DNA from: Corydoras sp. C115
Lineage: Eukaryota > Chordata > Actinopteri > Siluriformes > Callichthyidae
Reading direction: 5' to 3'
NCBI GenBank assembly: GCA_019802505.1
Contig: JAFMOC010000384.1
Location: forward strand, 186,001-250,000
Length of the DNA: 64,000 nt
The notes under the pieces are model-generated. The model made no database searches, had not been told where the DNA came from, and was given only the letters and a program-made list of their open reading frames with translations. Every line of letters starts with the position of its first letter. Positions within the stretch are counted from its first letter, which is position 1. This document shows positions 54,893-64,000 of the stretch, in pieces. A program made the position numbers and the translations under genes.

Positions 54893-56424
54893 CTCATCAT
54901 ACCCCCCACCCATCATCACCCCTTATGCTCCCAACCATCATCACACATCATACCCCTCACCCCTCACCCCTCATACCCCCACCCCTCATCACCCCTTATG
55001 CTCCCAACCATCATCACACATCATACCCCTCACCCCTCATACCCCCACCCATCATCACCCCTTATGCTCCCAACCATCATCACACATCATACCCCTCACC
55101 CCTCATACCCCCACCCATCATCACACCCCTTATGCTCCCAACCATCACACATCATACCCCTCACCCCTCATACCCCCACCCATCATCACCCCTTATGCTC
55201 CCAACCATCATCACACATCATACCCCTCACCCCTCATACCCCCACCCATCATCACCCCTTATGCTCCCAACCATCATCACACATCATACCCCTCACCCCT
55301 CATACCCCCACCCATCATCACCCCTTATGCTCCCAACCATCATCACACATCATACCCCTCACCCCTCACCCCTCATACCCCACCCCTCATCACCCCTTAT
55401 GCTCCCAACCATCATCACACATCATACCCCTCACCCCTCATACCCCCACCCATCATCACCCCTTATGCTCCCAACCCATCACACATCATACCCCTCACCC
55501 CTCATTCCCCCACCCATCATCACCCCTTATGCTCCCAACCATCATCACACATCATACCCCTCACCCCTCATACCCCCCCCCACCCATCATCACCCCTTAT
55601 GCTCCCAACCATCATCACACATCATACCCCTCACCCCTCACCCCTCATACCCCCACCCCTCATCACCCCTTATGCTCCCAACCATCATCACACATCATAC
55701 CCCTCACCCCTCATACCCCCACCCATCATCACCCCTTATGCTCCCAACCATCACACATCATACCCCTCACCCCTCATTCCCCCACCCATCATCACCCCTT
55801 ATGCTCCCAACCATCATCACACATCATACCCCTCACCCCTCATACCCCCACCCATCATCACCCCTTATGCTCCCAACCATCATCACACATCATACCCTCA
55901 CCCTCATACCCCCACCCATCATCACCCTTTATGTTCCCAACCATCATCACACATCATACCCCTCTTCCTCATACCCCCACCCATCATCACCCCTTATGCT
56001 CCCAACCATCATCACACATCATACCCCTCACCCCTCATTCCCCTCATACCCCCACCCATCATCACCCCTTATGCTCCCAACCATCATCACACATCATAAC
56101 CCTCACCCCTCATACCCCTCATACCCCCACCCATCATCACCCCTTATGCTCCCAACCATCATCACACATCATACCCCCTTACCCCTCATTCCCATCATAC
56201 CCCCACCCATCATCACCCCTTATGCTCCCAACCATCATCACACATCATCCCCCCACCCATCATCACACGTTATACCTCATCCCTATCATACCCCACCCCT
56301 CATTTTCATCATACCCCCACCCATCATACTGCCACCTACCATCCCCATCATCATACTCAATCTTACCCCCACCCATCATCACCCATCATACCCCCAACCC
56401 ATCATCACCCATCATACCCTCATC
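54893..56424 (-). repeat. Foldback-like element, right arm (C-rich minisatellite, ~66-bp unit)
   Basis: About 22 units of CATCACCCCTTATGCTCCC-AACCATCATCACACATCAT-ACCCCTCACCCCTCATACCC, very uniform in the first 1.2 kb and degenerate after about 56170. Sixty-six is a multiple of three, so the plus-strand frames of 545 and 491 codons are periodic artefacts. An old V-SINE begins right after the array. Confidence 0.92.
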
Positions 56425-56429
56425 CATGT

Positions 56430-56615
56430 GCATGGGTCTCCCCCGGGTTTCTTTGCACCAGCCAAAAACATGAACTCAAGGTGTAATTGCCCCTATTAAA
56501 TAGTGTGTGTGTGTGTGTGTGTCTATGTAAGTAAATGTGTGCCCAGTGATAAACTGGCACCCTGCCCAACACCCGAGACGTTCTCCCCTGGATTTGCATG
56601 GGGACCCCCCACCCA
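56430..56615 (+). mobile_element. Old V-SINE, 5'-truncated
   Basis: GGGTCTCCCCCGGGTTTC, CCAAAAACATGAACTC, CCCAGTGATAAACTGGC and CGAGACGTTCTCCCCTGG follow the V-SINE order but are diverged. Confidence 0.75.
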
Positions 56616-56625
56616 CCCCCCCACC

Positions 56626-57011
56626 CATTCATCTTTACATCACTTCACGTCAAGTCAGCAACTTGTGTAAGTAGAAGGGAGTGACAGTAGAACCGCGGTT
56701 CCCTGTTTGACCCAAATGTTGCCACAGAAATCCCGAGCTCTCAGACCAAATCAGCCATCTGCCATTTCACACCAGGAGCCCAGAGTGAGATAACACTGAC
56801 ATCAAGAGCGGGGAGGACACGCCGGACGCGGAGCAGGACGAGGACGCCTGGCACCGCAGACGTTCCAGAGAGCCTTTAAAAAACGAAGCCAGAGAATTAC
56901 GGGAGACGCGACGGCGGGCGTGAGCGCCTCCCTCTGAATCTCCAGCAGGGACTCAGGACCCCGTCCACGGGGAGGGGGTTCATCTGTTCGTCAACATCAA
57001 TATCACTAAGT
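56626..57011. other. No recognised feature
   Basis: Mixed composition, CpG-containing at 56815-56930. No exon or repeat was recognised. Confidence 0.45.
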
Positions 57012-58370
57012 AATAAACGCTACTAGGGTCGCGGTGGGGTTCCCCATGCCCATCCAGGGGAGAACGTTTCGGGCGCACACACTCACACACACACTGGGGC
57101 CATTTGGAGAATTCAATTGACCTTGATCAATGTTTTTGGGCTGTGGGAGGAAACCGGAGAACCCGGAGGAAACCCATGCGGACACGGGGAGAACATGGAA
57201 ACTCCACCCAGATGGGGATTCAAACCAGGGATCCCTAGTGCTGAGAGGAGAACATGCCACCCACTAAGCCACCGTGTCGCCACATATATATATATATTAA
57301 TTCATTCATCCATTATCTTCCACTTTATCCTCTATTAGGGTCGGGGGGGGGTTCTCCATGCCCATCCAGGGGAGAACGTTTTGGGCGCTGGGGAGATACA
57401 CCCAGGACAGGGCGCCAATCCATCGCTGGGCACACACTCACTCACACAGACACACGCTATATGGGGCAATTTGGAGAATTCAATTGACTTGATCCATGTT
57501 TTTGGACTGTGAGAGGAAACCGGAGAACCCGGAGTAAACCCACGCGCGGACACGGGGAGAACATGGAAACTCCACCCAGATGGGGATTCAAACCGGGGAT
57601 CCCTAGTGCTGAGAGGAGAACATGCCACCCACTAAGCCACCGTGTCGCCACATATATATATATTAATTCATTCATTCATTATCTTCCACTTTATCCTCTA
57701 TTAGGGTCGGGGGGGTTCTTCATGCCCATCCAGGGGAGAACGTTTTGGGCGCTGGGCAGATAGACCCAGGACAGGGCGCCAATCCATCGCTGAGCACACA
57801 CTCACTCACACAGACACACTCTATATGGGGCAATTTGGAGAACTCAATTGACCTTGATCCATGTTTTTGGACTGTGGGAGGAAACTGGAGAACCCAGAGG
57901 AAACTCCACCCAGATGGGGATTCAAACCGGGGATCCCTAGTGCTGAGAGGAGAACATGCCACCCACTAAGCTACCGTGCCACCATATATATATATATTAA
58001 TTCATTCATCCATTATCTTCCGCTTTATCCTCTATTAGGGTCGTGGGGGGGTTCTCCATGCCCATCCAGGGGAGAACGTTTTGGGCGCTGGGGAGATACA
58101 CCCAGGACAGGGCGCCAATCCATCGCTGGGCACACACTCACTCACACAGACACACGCTATATGGGGCAATTTGGAGAATTCAATTGACTTGATCCATGTT
58201 TTTGGACTGTGAGAGGAAACCGGAGAACCCGGAGTAAACCCACGCGCGGATACGGGGAGAACATGGAAACTCCACCCAGATGGGGATTCGAACCAGGGAT
58301 CCATAGCGCTGAGAGGAGAACATGCCAACCACTAAAGCCACCGTGCTGCCATATATATATATATATATAT
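57012..58370 (-). mobile_element. Four V-SINE copies linked by (TA)n
   Basis: Minus-strand copies at about 57012-57285, 57302-57642, 57666-57984 and 58001-58350 are separated by ATATATATA plus TTAATTCATTC linkers. Copies 2 and 4 share private changes (TGGGGAGATACACCC, GACTGTGAGAGG, GGAGTAAACCC), so a two-copy block was duplicated. Copy 3 lacks the GGAGAACATGG region. Copy 1 lacks its tail. Confidence 0.88.
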
Positions 58371-58501
58371 ACACGCCCCAAATCAAGCTGCAGGGTACGC
58401 CGTTGACGGACTCGTGTCTCTGAGTTACCAAAATGAACCGAACACCCTGCTGTAAGCTCGTCAGGATTTCTACAAAAGTGTCTCTCGTCCAATCACGTCT
58501 C
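58371..58501. other. No recognised feature
   Basis: Spacer between the SINE array and the GC-rich tandem repeat. Confidence 0.4.
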
Positions 58502-58890
58502 CCGGTCCCTCCGTTTTGCCCCGGCGGTCATCAAGTGGAGTAGCCCAGCCGTCGGAAACACGCCGCAACATGGGGGCAGTAACGAGACGGCGGGCCCATC
58601 TGCCGGAATCAACTCCACCGACGACCGGAGCGTCTCGTCCCGGACGGAGAGAGAGCCTCAGACGGACGACCCCCACGGAGCCCCACCCCCCCCCCACGGC
58701 TCCCGGTCCCTCCGTTTTGCCCCGGCGGTCGTGACATCATCAAGTCGAATAGCCCAGCCGTCAGGAACACGCTGCAACACGGGGGCAGTAACGAGACGGC
58801 GGGCCCATCTGCCGGAATCAACTCCACCGACGACCGGAGGGAGAGCCTCAGACGGACGACCCCCACGGAGCCCCCCCACCCCCCCACGGA
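58502..58890 (+). repeat. ~200-bp GC-rich tandem duplication
   Basis: GGTCCCTCCGTTTTGCCCCG to GGACGACCCCCACGGAGCCC occurs twice (58504-58695 and 58705-58886) with small indels, notably the GCGTCTCGTCCCGGACG insertion only in copy 1. Open frames on both strands simply repeat. Confidence 0.88.
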
Positions 58891-59540
58891 GCCCCCCGCA
58901 TACACACCGTCACCCGGCTGTAGGGCCGCCGACTTCCTGCGAGGAGCCGGTGTGGGGGGTAATGTTTTGCAGATTTCGCCCGAGCGCCTTGCGCTAGGCC
59001 ATGTGTCATGGGGGGGGGGTTGGGTTGAGGGGGGTATGGGGGGTGGGTGGGGGTGGCGGGGGGCGCACCATCCTTTCCAGACCACTGCTGTGTTTTTTTT
59101 CCGCCGTCTGACTCGGGGCCCGTGTGGTTTTGGCAGACAGCGCCAGTCATTTCCTGCCCGAAGAATTCACGCCATTTGCAAAAAAATTTTTTTTCTCCAG
59201 CCCCATTTTCCCTCCGAGATCACCACACCCCTCCCAAATACCCGTACCCCGGGTGCCGGGACGCGCTTACCACACCCCCCCCCCTTCCCCCCACACCCCT
59301 CCCCCCCCAACACACTCGGTAAAATCTGGTTGTGACTTCCACCCCTGACGCCGGTGGAGCCGCCGGTGGAACCCGGTGGAGAGGGGAGCTGCAGCTCACG
59401 CTCGCGTCTGGCGCTACGCGCCCGCCCGCCGCAGGATCCCACCCCTCCCCCACGCCGGCTTGTGGACCCATTTTCGCCTGGCCGGGCACGTTCCCCTGCA
59501 ATAGCTAGATGCCTCCCCACCCCCTCTCTCCTTTGCTCAG
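58891..59540. other. GC- and CpG-rich block with a G-quadruplex candidate
   Basis: The G-rich run at 59010-59066 has at least six G tracts. C-rich runs lie at 59273-59310. No exon was recognised. This could be the upstream half of the promoter/LTR-like block at 59.57 kb. Confidence 0.5.
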
Positions 59541-59672
59541 TCATTCAGACTTGGAAAGTCAATAACAAGCTGACATCATCATTGGTTTATATATTGCTCT
59601 GCTGCTTTCATAGCCACCATCTACTAATAAAAGGAGCTCTGTGCACAGAAACTACACATTAAACCTGCAGAC
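59541..59672 (+). promoter_or_regulatory. Compact promoter block, possibly an LTR U3/R region
   Basis: In order: a CRE-like TGACATCA (59571-59578), an inverted CCAAT box ATTGG (59581-59585), TTTATATATT (59587-59596), then AATAAA at 59626-59631. A TATA box and poly-A signal some 35 bp apart suit the U3/R part of an LTR. I found no matching second LTR, primer-binding site or retroviral/Gypsy protein, so a cellular promoter is equally possible. Confidence 0.35.
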
Positions 59673-59710
59673 CTGGAGAGAACGATGATGGTAGAAAGAC
59701 TATTGTTCGC

Positions 59711-59739
59711 CTGTGTGTGTGTGTGTGTGTGTGTGTGTG
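59711..59739 (+). repeat. (TG)n microsatellite
   Basis: Uninterrupted TG repeat. Confidence 0.9.
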
Positions 59740-59797
59740 GAGCTTTGTTTGCTTGTCTCTCCCCTGGTTCCTGACCTTCACATGGTCACATGTGGTA

Positions 59798-61537
59798 TCA
59801 GTTTGACAGGTTCTCGTCGAGCCTCTGGGTGTTACATCAGTCAAGCCTGAAGAAACTCGGAATCAGACGCGGGGCAGGCTCATCGTTGCGACGTTTAAAA
59901 GCTCGTACGCCTGAAGGCGGCGCCTTTCACGGTGTGGTAGCTCGTGGTGGTGCGACTCGGTGCCGATAAAGAAAGCCGTCTGGTGTCTGACGGGTGGGAG
60001 GCCTGATCCGGTACACGTCGCTGCTGCTGCAACGGCGACCTCTACTGTTGTCCGAGGTTTTGAGTCGGTAGGAGGTGATCGAGATATGGGTACGGTTTGC
60101 ACTCGAACGCGATTCGGCCGACGCGCTGCGGCCCGCGTTTTAATTAGGACGGGCGGACGTGGAACAGACGGTGAGACATGTCCATGTACCCGAGAACCAT
60201 CCACTATTTAAACAGTACCGGATCTGCGGTGGTCCTATGAGGGTCCTGACCGCTAACGACGGAGCGGACGCTGGCCGTCTGGTGTCTGACGGGTGGGAGG
60301 CCTGATCCGGTACACGTCGCTGCTGCTGCAACGGCGACCTCTACTGTTGTCCGAGGTTTTGAGTCGGTAGGGGGTGATCGAGATATGGGTACGGTTTACA
60401 CTCGACGCGATTCGGCCGACGCGCTGCGGCCCGCGTTTTAATTAGGACGGGCGGACGTGAAACAGACGGTGAGACATGTCCATGTACCCGAGAACCATCC
60501 ACTATTTAAACAGTACCGGATCTGCGGTGGTCCTATGAGGGTCCTGACCGCTAAGGATATAACGGAATAGCGGAAACAATCATGTTCTAGACTCACCCCC
60601 TCACCTAGACAACCGGCGTGGTCAACAAATACGCTTAAAGTGCCATATATACAAACCTACAGTCTGTAATTATCAGTTTGACAGGTTCTCGTCGAGCCTC
60701 TGGGTGTTACATCAGTCAAGCCTGAAGAAACTCGGAATCAGACGCGGGGCAGGCTCATCGTTGCGACGTTTAAAAGCTCGTACGCCTGAAGGCGGCGCCT
60801 TTCACGGTGAGGTAGCTCGTGGTGGTGCGACTCGGTGCCGATAAAGAAAGCCGTCTGGTGTCTGACGGGTGGGAGGCCTGATCCGGTACACGTCGCTGCT
60901 GCTGCAACGGCGACTTCTACTGTTGTCCGAGGTTTTGAGTCGATCGAGATATCGGTACGGTTTGCACTCGACGCGATTCGGCCGACGCGCTGCGGGCCGC
61001 GTTTTAATTAGGACGGGCGGACGTGGAACAGACGGTGAGACATGTCCATGTACCCGAGAACCATCCACTATTTAAACAGTACCGGATCTGCGGTGGTCCT
61101 ATGAGGGTCCTGACCGCTAACGACGGAGCGGACGCTGGTCGTCTGGTGTCTGACGGGTGGGAGGCCTGATCCGGTACACGTCGCTGCTGCTGCAACGGCG
61201 ACCTCTACTGTTGTCCGAGGTTTTGAGTCGGTAGGGGGTGATCGAGATATGGGTACGGTTTGCACTCGACGCGATTCGGCCGCCGCGCTGCGGCCCGCGT
61301 TTTAATTAGGACGGCCGGACGTGGAACAGACGGTGAGACATGTCCATGTACCCGAGAACCATCCACTATTTAAACAGTACCGGATCTGCGGTGGTCCTAT
61401 GAGGGTCCTGACCGCTAAGGATATAACGGAATAGCGGAAACAATGATGTTCTAGACTCACCCCCTCACCTAGACAACCGGCGTGGTCAACAAATACGCTT
61501 AAAGTGCCATATATACAAAACTACAGTCTGTAATTAT
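59798..61537 (+). repeat. ~870-bp tandem duplication, each unit with an internal ~290-bp repeat
   Basis: ATCAGTTTGACAGGTTCTCG starts at 59798 and again at 60672. Within each unit CGTCTGGTGTCTGACGGGTG occurs twice (59977 and 60276; 60852 and 61139). Units end with TCTGCGGTGGTCCTATGAGG, GTCCTGACCGCTAA and CTACAGTCTGTAATTA, the 3' phrases of the dispersed repeat also seen at 15.8 and 63.7 kb. The inner part is CpG-rich. Identical open frames at 60140-60331 and 61004-61195 mirror the duplication and are not genes. Confidence 0.9.
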
Positions 61538-61616
61538 AAAACTACAAAGTCCATCTATATGGTAGGTAGGCACAGAAACAAGAAGAGGGCGTGTCCAGTA
61601 ATTAACTGGTATTATA
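61538..61616 (+). repeat. 3' end of the dispersed teleost repeat
   Basis: AAACTACAAAGTCCATCTAT and GAAACAAGAAGAGGGCGTG, GTCCAGTAATTAACTGGT close the element begun in the duplication. Confidence 0.7.
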
Positions 61617-62362
61617 TATATATCCATCCATTATCTTCCGCTTTATCCTATATTAGGGTCGTGGGGGGGGTTCCCCATGCCCATCCAGGGGAGAACGTTT
61701 AGAGTGCTGGGCAGATACACCCAGGACAGGGTGCCAATCTATCGCTGGACACACACTCACTCACACAGACATACACATGCTATATGGGGCAATTTGGAGA
61801 AGTCAATTGACTTGATCCATGTTTTTGGACTGTGGGAGGAAACCGGAGAACCCGGAGGAAACCCACGCGGACACGGGGAGAACATGGAAACTCCACCCAG
61901 ATTGGGATTCGAACTGGGAATCCCTAGTGCTGAGAGGAGAACATGCCAACCACTAAGCCACCGTGCCGCCTATATATATATATATATATATATTCATTCA
62001 TTCATTCATTATCTCCCGCTTTATCCTCTATTAGGGTCGCGGGGGGGGTTCCCCATGCCCATCCAGGGGAGAACATTTCGGGTGCTGGGCAGATAGACCC
62101 AGGACAGGGCGTCAATCTATCACTGGGCACACACTCACTCACACAGACACACTCTATATGGGGCAATTTGGAGAACTCAATTGACTTGATCCATGTTTTT
62201 GGACTGTGGGAGGAAACCGGAGAACCCGGAGGAAACCCACGCAGACACGGGGAGAACATGGAAACTCCACCCAGATGGGGATTCGAACTGGGAATCCCTA
62301 GTGCTGAGAGGAGAACATGCTGACCACTAAGTCACCGTGCCGCCTATATATATATATATATC
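61617..62362 (-). mobile_element. Two V-SINEs separated and flanked by (TA)n
   Basis: Minus-strand copies at about 61622-61971 and 61994-62344, both with full heads (CACCGTGCCGCC). (TA)n lies before, between and after them. The second has a long ATTC tail. Confidence 0.9.
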
Positions 62363-63015
62363 ACATTTTATCTACATGGTAATAAATGTAGAAACAAGGA
62401 GGAGAACCTAATAATACACACTAATAAAGAGCACTATGTGTCTGCATGTCCTCCCTGTACCTGTGCCGATTACCCTACAGACGCCTGGTCTTCTCCCACA
62501 TTCCAAAAACATGCCCCATAGGTAAATCAGAGAGACTGCACTGCCCCCGTGACTGTAGAACGTGTAACAGATCCAGAGCAGAAACAGGCCTCGCCGCTGT
62601 CCAGATGTCGAAGCCCTCGATACACAAACAATAAATATACGACATGAAAATCTTCTGCAGCTTTAAATCCAATAACCGCAGTAAGCTGCGAGAGCGGGAA
62701 CCCATTGAACTGATCTGAAGCACACGGTGCGTATGGTTCTCCTAATGCCACTGATCCGCTCCCAAACTGCAGGCCCCGGTTAATTCGATTCGTCCACTCG
62801 GTTCCAGCCGAGACGACATTCGGCGGATCCGCGCCGACCGTAAACGGACCGTTCTGACGGGATAATGAGTTCCACCGGCGGCGCACATTTCCATGAGTCC
62901 AGTTGTGGAGCTGTTCTGCAGCGTTGGATCCTCCGTCGTCCTCGACGTCACGCTAAGAACCCCCGCCGTCGTCCGTCAGAGTCCACACTGTCTCCTCAAA
63001 AAGAAGCCTTTAATG
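62363..63015. other. Old V-SINE core, then single-copy-looking DNA
   Basis: 62440-62515 (GTCTGCATGTCCTCCCTG … CCCACATTCCAAAAACATG) is a diverged core. 62520-63010 has CpG-containing sequence with no repeat or recognised exon. Confidence 0.45.
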
Positions 63016-63655
63016 CAGGGGAGAACGTCTTGGGCGCTGGGCAGATACACCCTGGACAGGGCGCCAAGCCAGGCACTCACTCACACAAACACACTCTATA
63101 TGGGGCAATTTAGAGCATTGGATTAACCTTAAATCCATGTTTTTGACTTTCATTCATTCATCCATCCATTATCTTCCACTTTATCCTCTATTAGGGTCGC
63201 GGGGGGGGAAGGTTCCCCATGCCCATCCAGGGGAGAACGTCTCGGGCGCTGGGCAGATACACCCAGGACAGGGCGCCAATCCAGGCACTCACTCACACAA
63301 ACACACTCTATATGGGGCAATTTAGAGCATTGGATTAACCTTGAATCCGTGTTTTTGACTTTCATTTATTCATTCATTCATTATCTTCCGCTTTATCCTC
63401 TATTAGGGTCGCGGGGGGGGGGGGGGGTTCCCCATGCCCATCCAGGGGAGAACGTTTCGGGCACTGGGCAGATAGACCCAGGAAAGGGCGCCAATCTATC
63501 ACTGGGCACACACTCACTCACACAGACACACTCTATATGGGGCAATTTGGAGAACTCAATTGACTTGATCCATGTTTTTGGACTGTGGGAGGAAACCGGA
63601 GAACCCGTTGGAAACCCACGCGGACACGGGGAGAACATGGAAACTCCACCCAGAT
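63016..63655 (-). mobile_element. Three V-SINE modules in tandem
   Basis: Modules at about 63016-63140, 63150-63360 and 63365-63655. The first two share the private variant TAGAGCATTGGATTAACCTT and a deleted CAATCCATCGCTGGG block, so they are copies of one another. The third has the standard core and an expanded G tract (63412-63427). None retains the head. Confidence 0.85.
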
Positions 63656-64000
63656 TGGGTCTCTAATGGTCGGGACACCAATAATACCACCACAGAGCAG
63701 GGGCTATTGGGTGGGTGCATTAGTCCTATCCCAGCAGTGTCACTGAGGTGGAGAAATGAAACTACAAACCCCCCCCTCACCACATCAGTGTCACTGCAGA
63801 ACTGACAATAAACAATCCACCACCCAAATGATACCTGTTCTGTGATGCTCCTGACCAACAGAGAACAGAGAACCAACAGGGAACTAACAAACAACAGAAC
63901 ACAGATGGACTACAGTCTGGAATTATAAAACTACAAAGTCCATCTAAATTGATAATGGAGGAAATAGAGAATGGAGCAAGAAGGGGGCGTGTCCAAACTT
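63656..64000 (+). repeat. Dispersed teleost repeat, single copy, cut by window edge
   Basis: CACCAATAATACCACCACAG, CCCAGCAGTGTCACTGAGG, AACAATCCACCACCCAAATG, ATACCTGTTCTGTGATGC, ACAGATGGACTACAGTCTGG and GGGGGCGTGTCCAAACTT are phrases of a repeat I recognise from otophysan fish. Its class is not known to me. Pieces of it are amplified at 15.8 and 59.8 kb. Confidence 0.65.

Noticed and set aside
54862..56499. Plus-strand frames of 545 and 491 codons
   Set aside because: The ~66-bp unit is a multiple of three and has no stops, so periodic open frames are expected. No non-repetitive coding part exists.
60140..61195. Two identical 63-aa open frames
   Set aside because: They are identical because the DNA is tandemly duplicated; no coding evidence.

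Overview
The window looks like gene-poor, repeat-dominated nuclear DNA of a teleost fish, probably an otophysan. The lineage is inferred from repeat families I recognise, not from a gene. I could not identify a single convincing protein-coding exon of a host gene. The long open frames at 29.7-32.1 kb, 52.5-54.3 kb and 54.9-56.5 kb are products of tandem repeats. Most short open frames lie inside SINE copies.

The dominant component is a tRNA-derived SINE carrying the V-SINE (DANA/Mermaid-like) central domain, called V-SINE below. It has a tRNA-like head with A box (TGGCTTAGTGG) and B box (GGTTCGAATCC), a core containing 'CCTCCCACAGTCCAAAAACATG', and a (GAATGA)n tail. About fifty full, truncated or degenerate copies occur on both strands, many with readable target-site duplications (TSDs). 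A second SINE has a tRNA-like head and an L2/RSg-1-type tail; it is called the L2-tail SINE. A third tRNA-derived SINE occurs twice. DNA transposons include two nonautonomous hAT-like elements with perfect 8-bp TSDs, one Tigger/pogo-like element flanked by TA, and several Tc1/mariner-like transposase remnants. A LINE reverse-transcriptase fragment starts the window.

Layout: 0-0.2 kb LINE remnant; 0.8-2.3 kb higher-order minisatellite of ~63-bp monomers; 3-10 kb SINEs, a nested hAT element and a Tigger element; 11.1-12.3 kb array of about ten tandem SINE heads; 13-17 kb SINEs and a 165-bp tandem repeat; 18.9-22.2 kb duplicated Tc1-like/SINE blocks; 22.9-28.7 kb an unnamed ~0.7-kb repeat family, a second hAT element, a tandem triplet of one truncated SINE and a local duplication; 29.8-31.9 kb GC-rich minisatellite; 32.7-46.2 kb SINEs, Tc1 remnants and an inverted duplication; 47.6-48.1 kb a second multi-headed SINE; 49.2-51.8 kb an ~885-bp higher-order repeat made of SINE modules; 51.8-52.4 kb a CpG island with a minus-strand splice donor; 52.6-56.4 kb a giant inverted repeat whose arms are minisatellites; 57.0-58.4 kb SINEs linked by (TA)n; 58.5-59.7 kb GC-rich DNA with a promoter/LTR-like block; 59.8-61.5 kb tandem duplication; 61.6-64 kb more SINEs.

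The most interesting structures are the foldback-like palindrome at 52.6-56.4 kb, the multi-headed SINE arrays that share one junction, and the SINE-based higher-order repeat abutting the CpG island. All calls are from reading the sequence; no alignment or database search was run, and identities are by eye.
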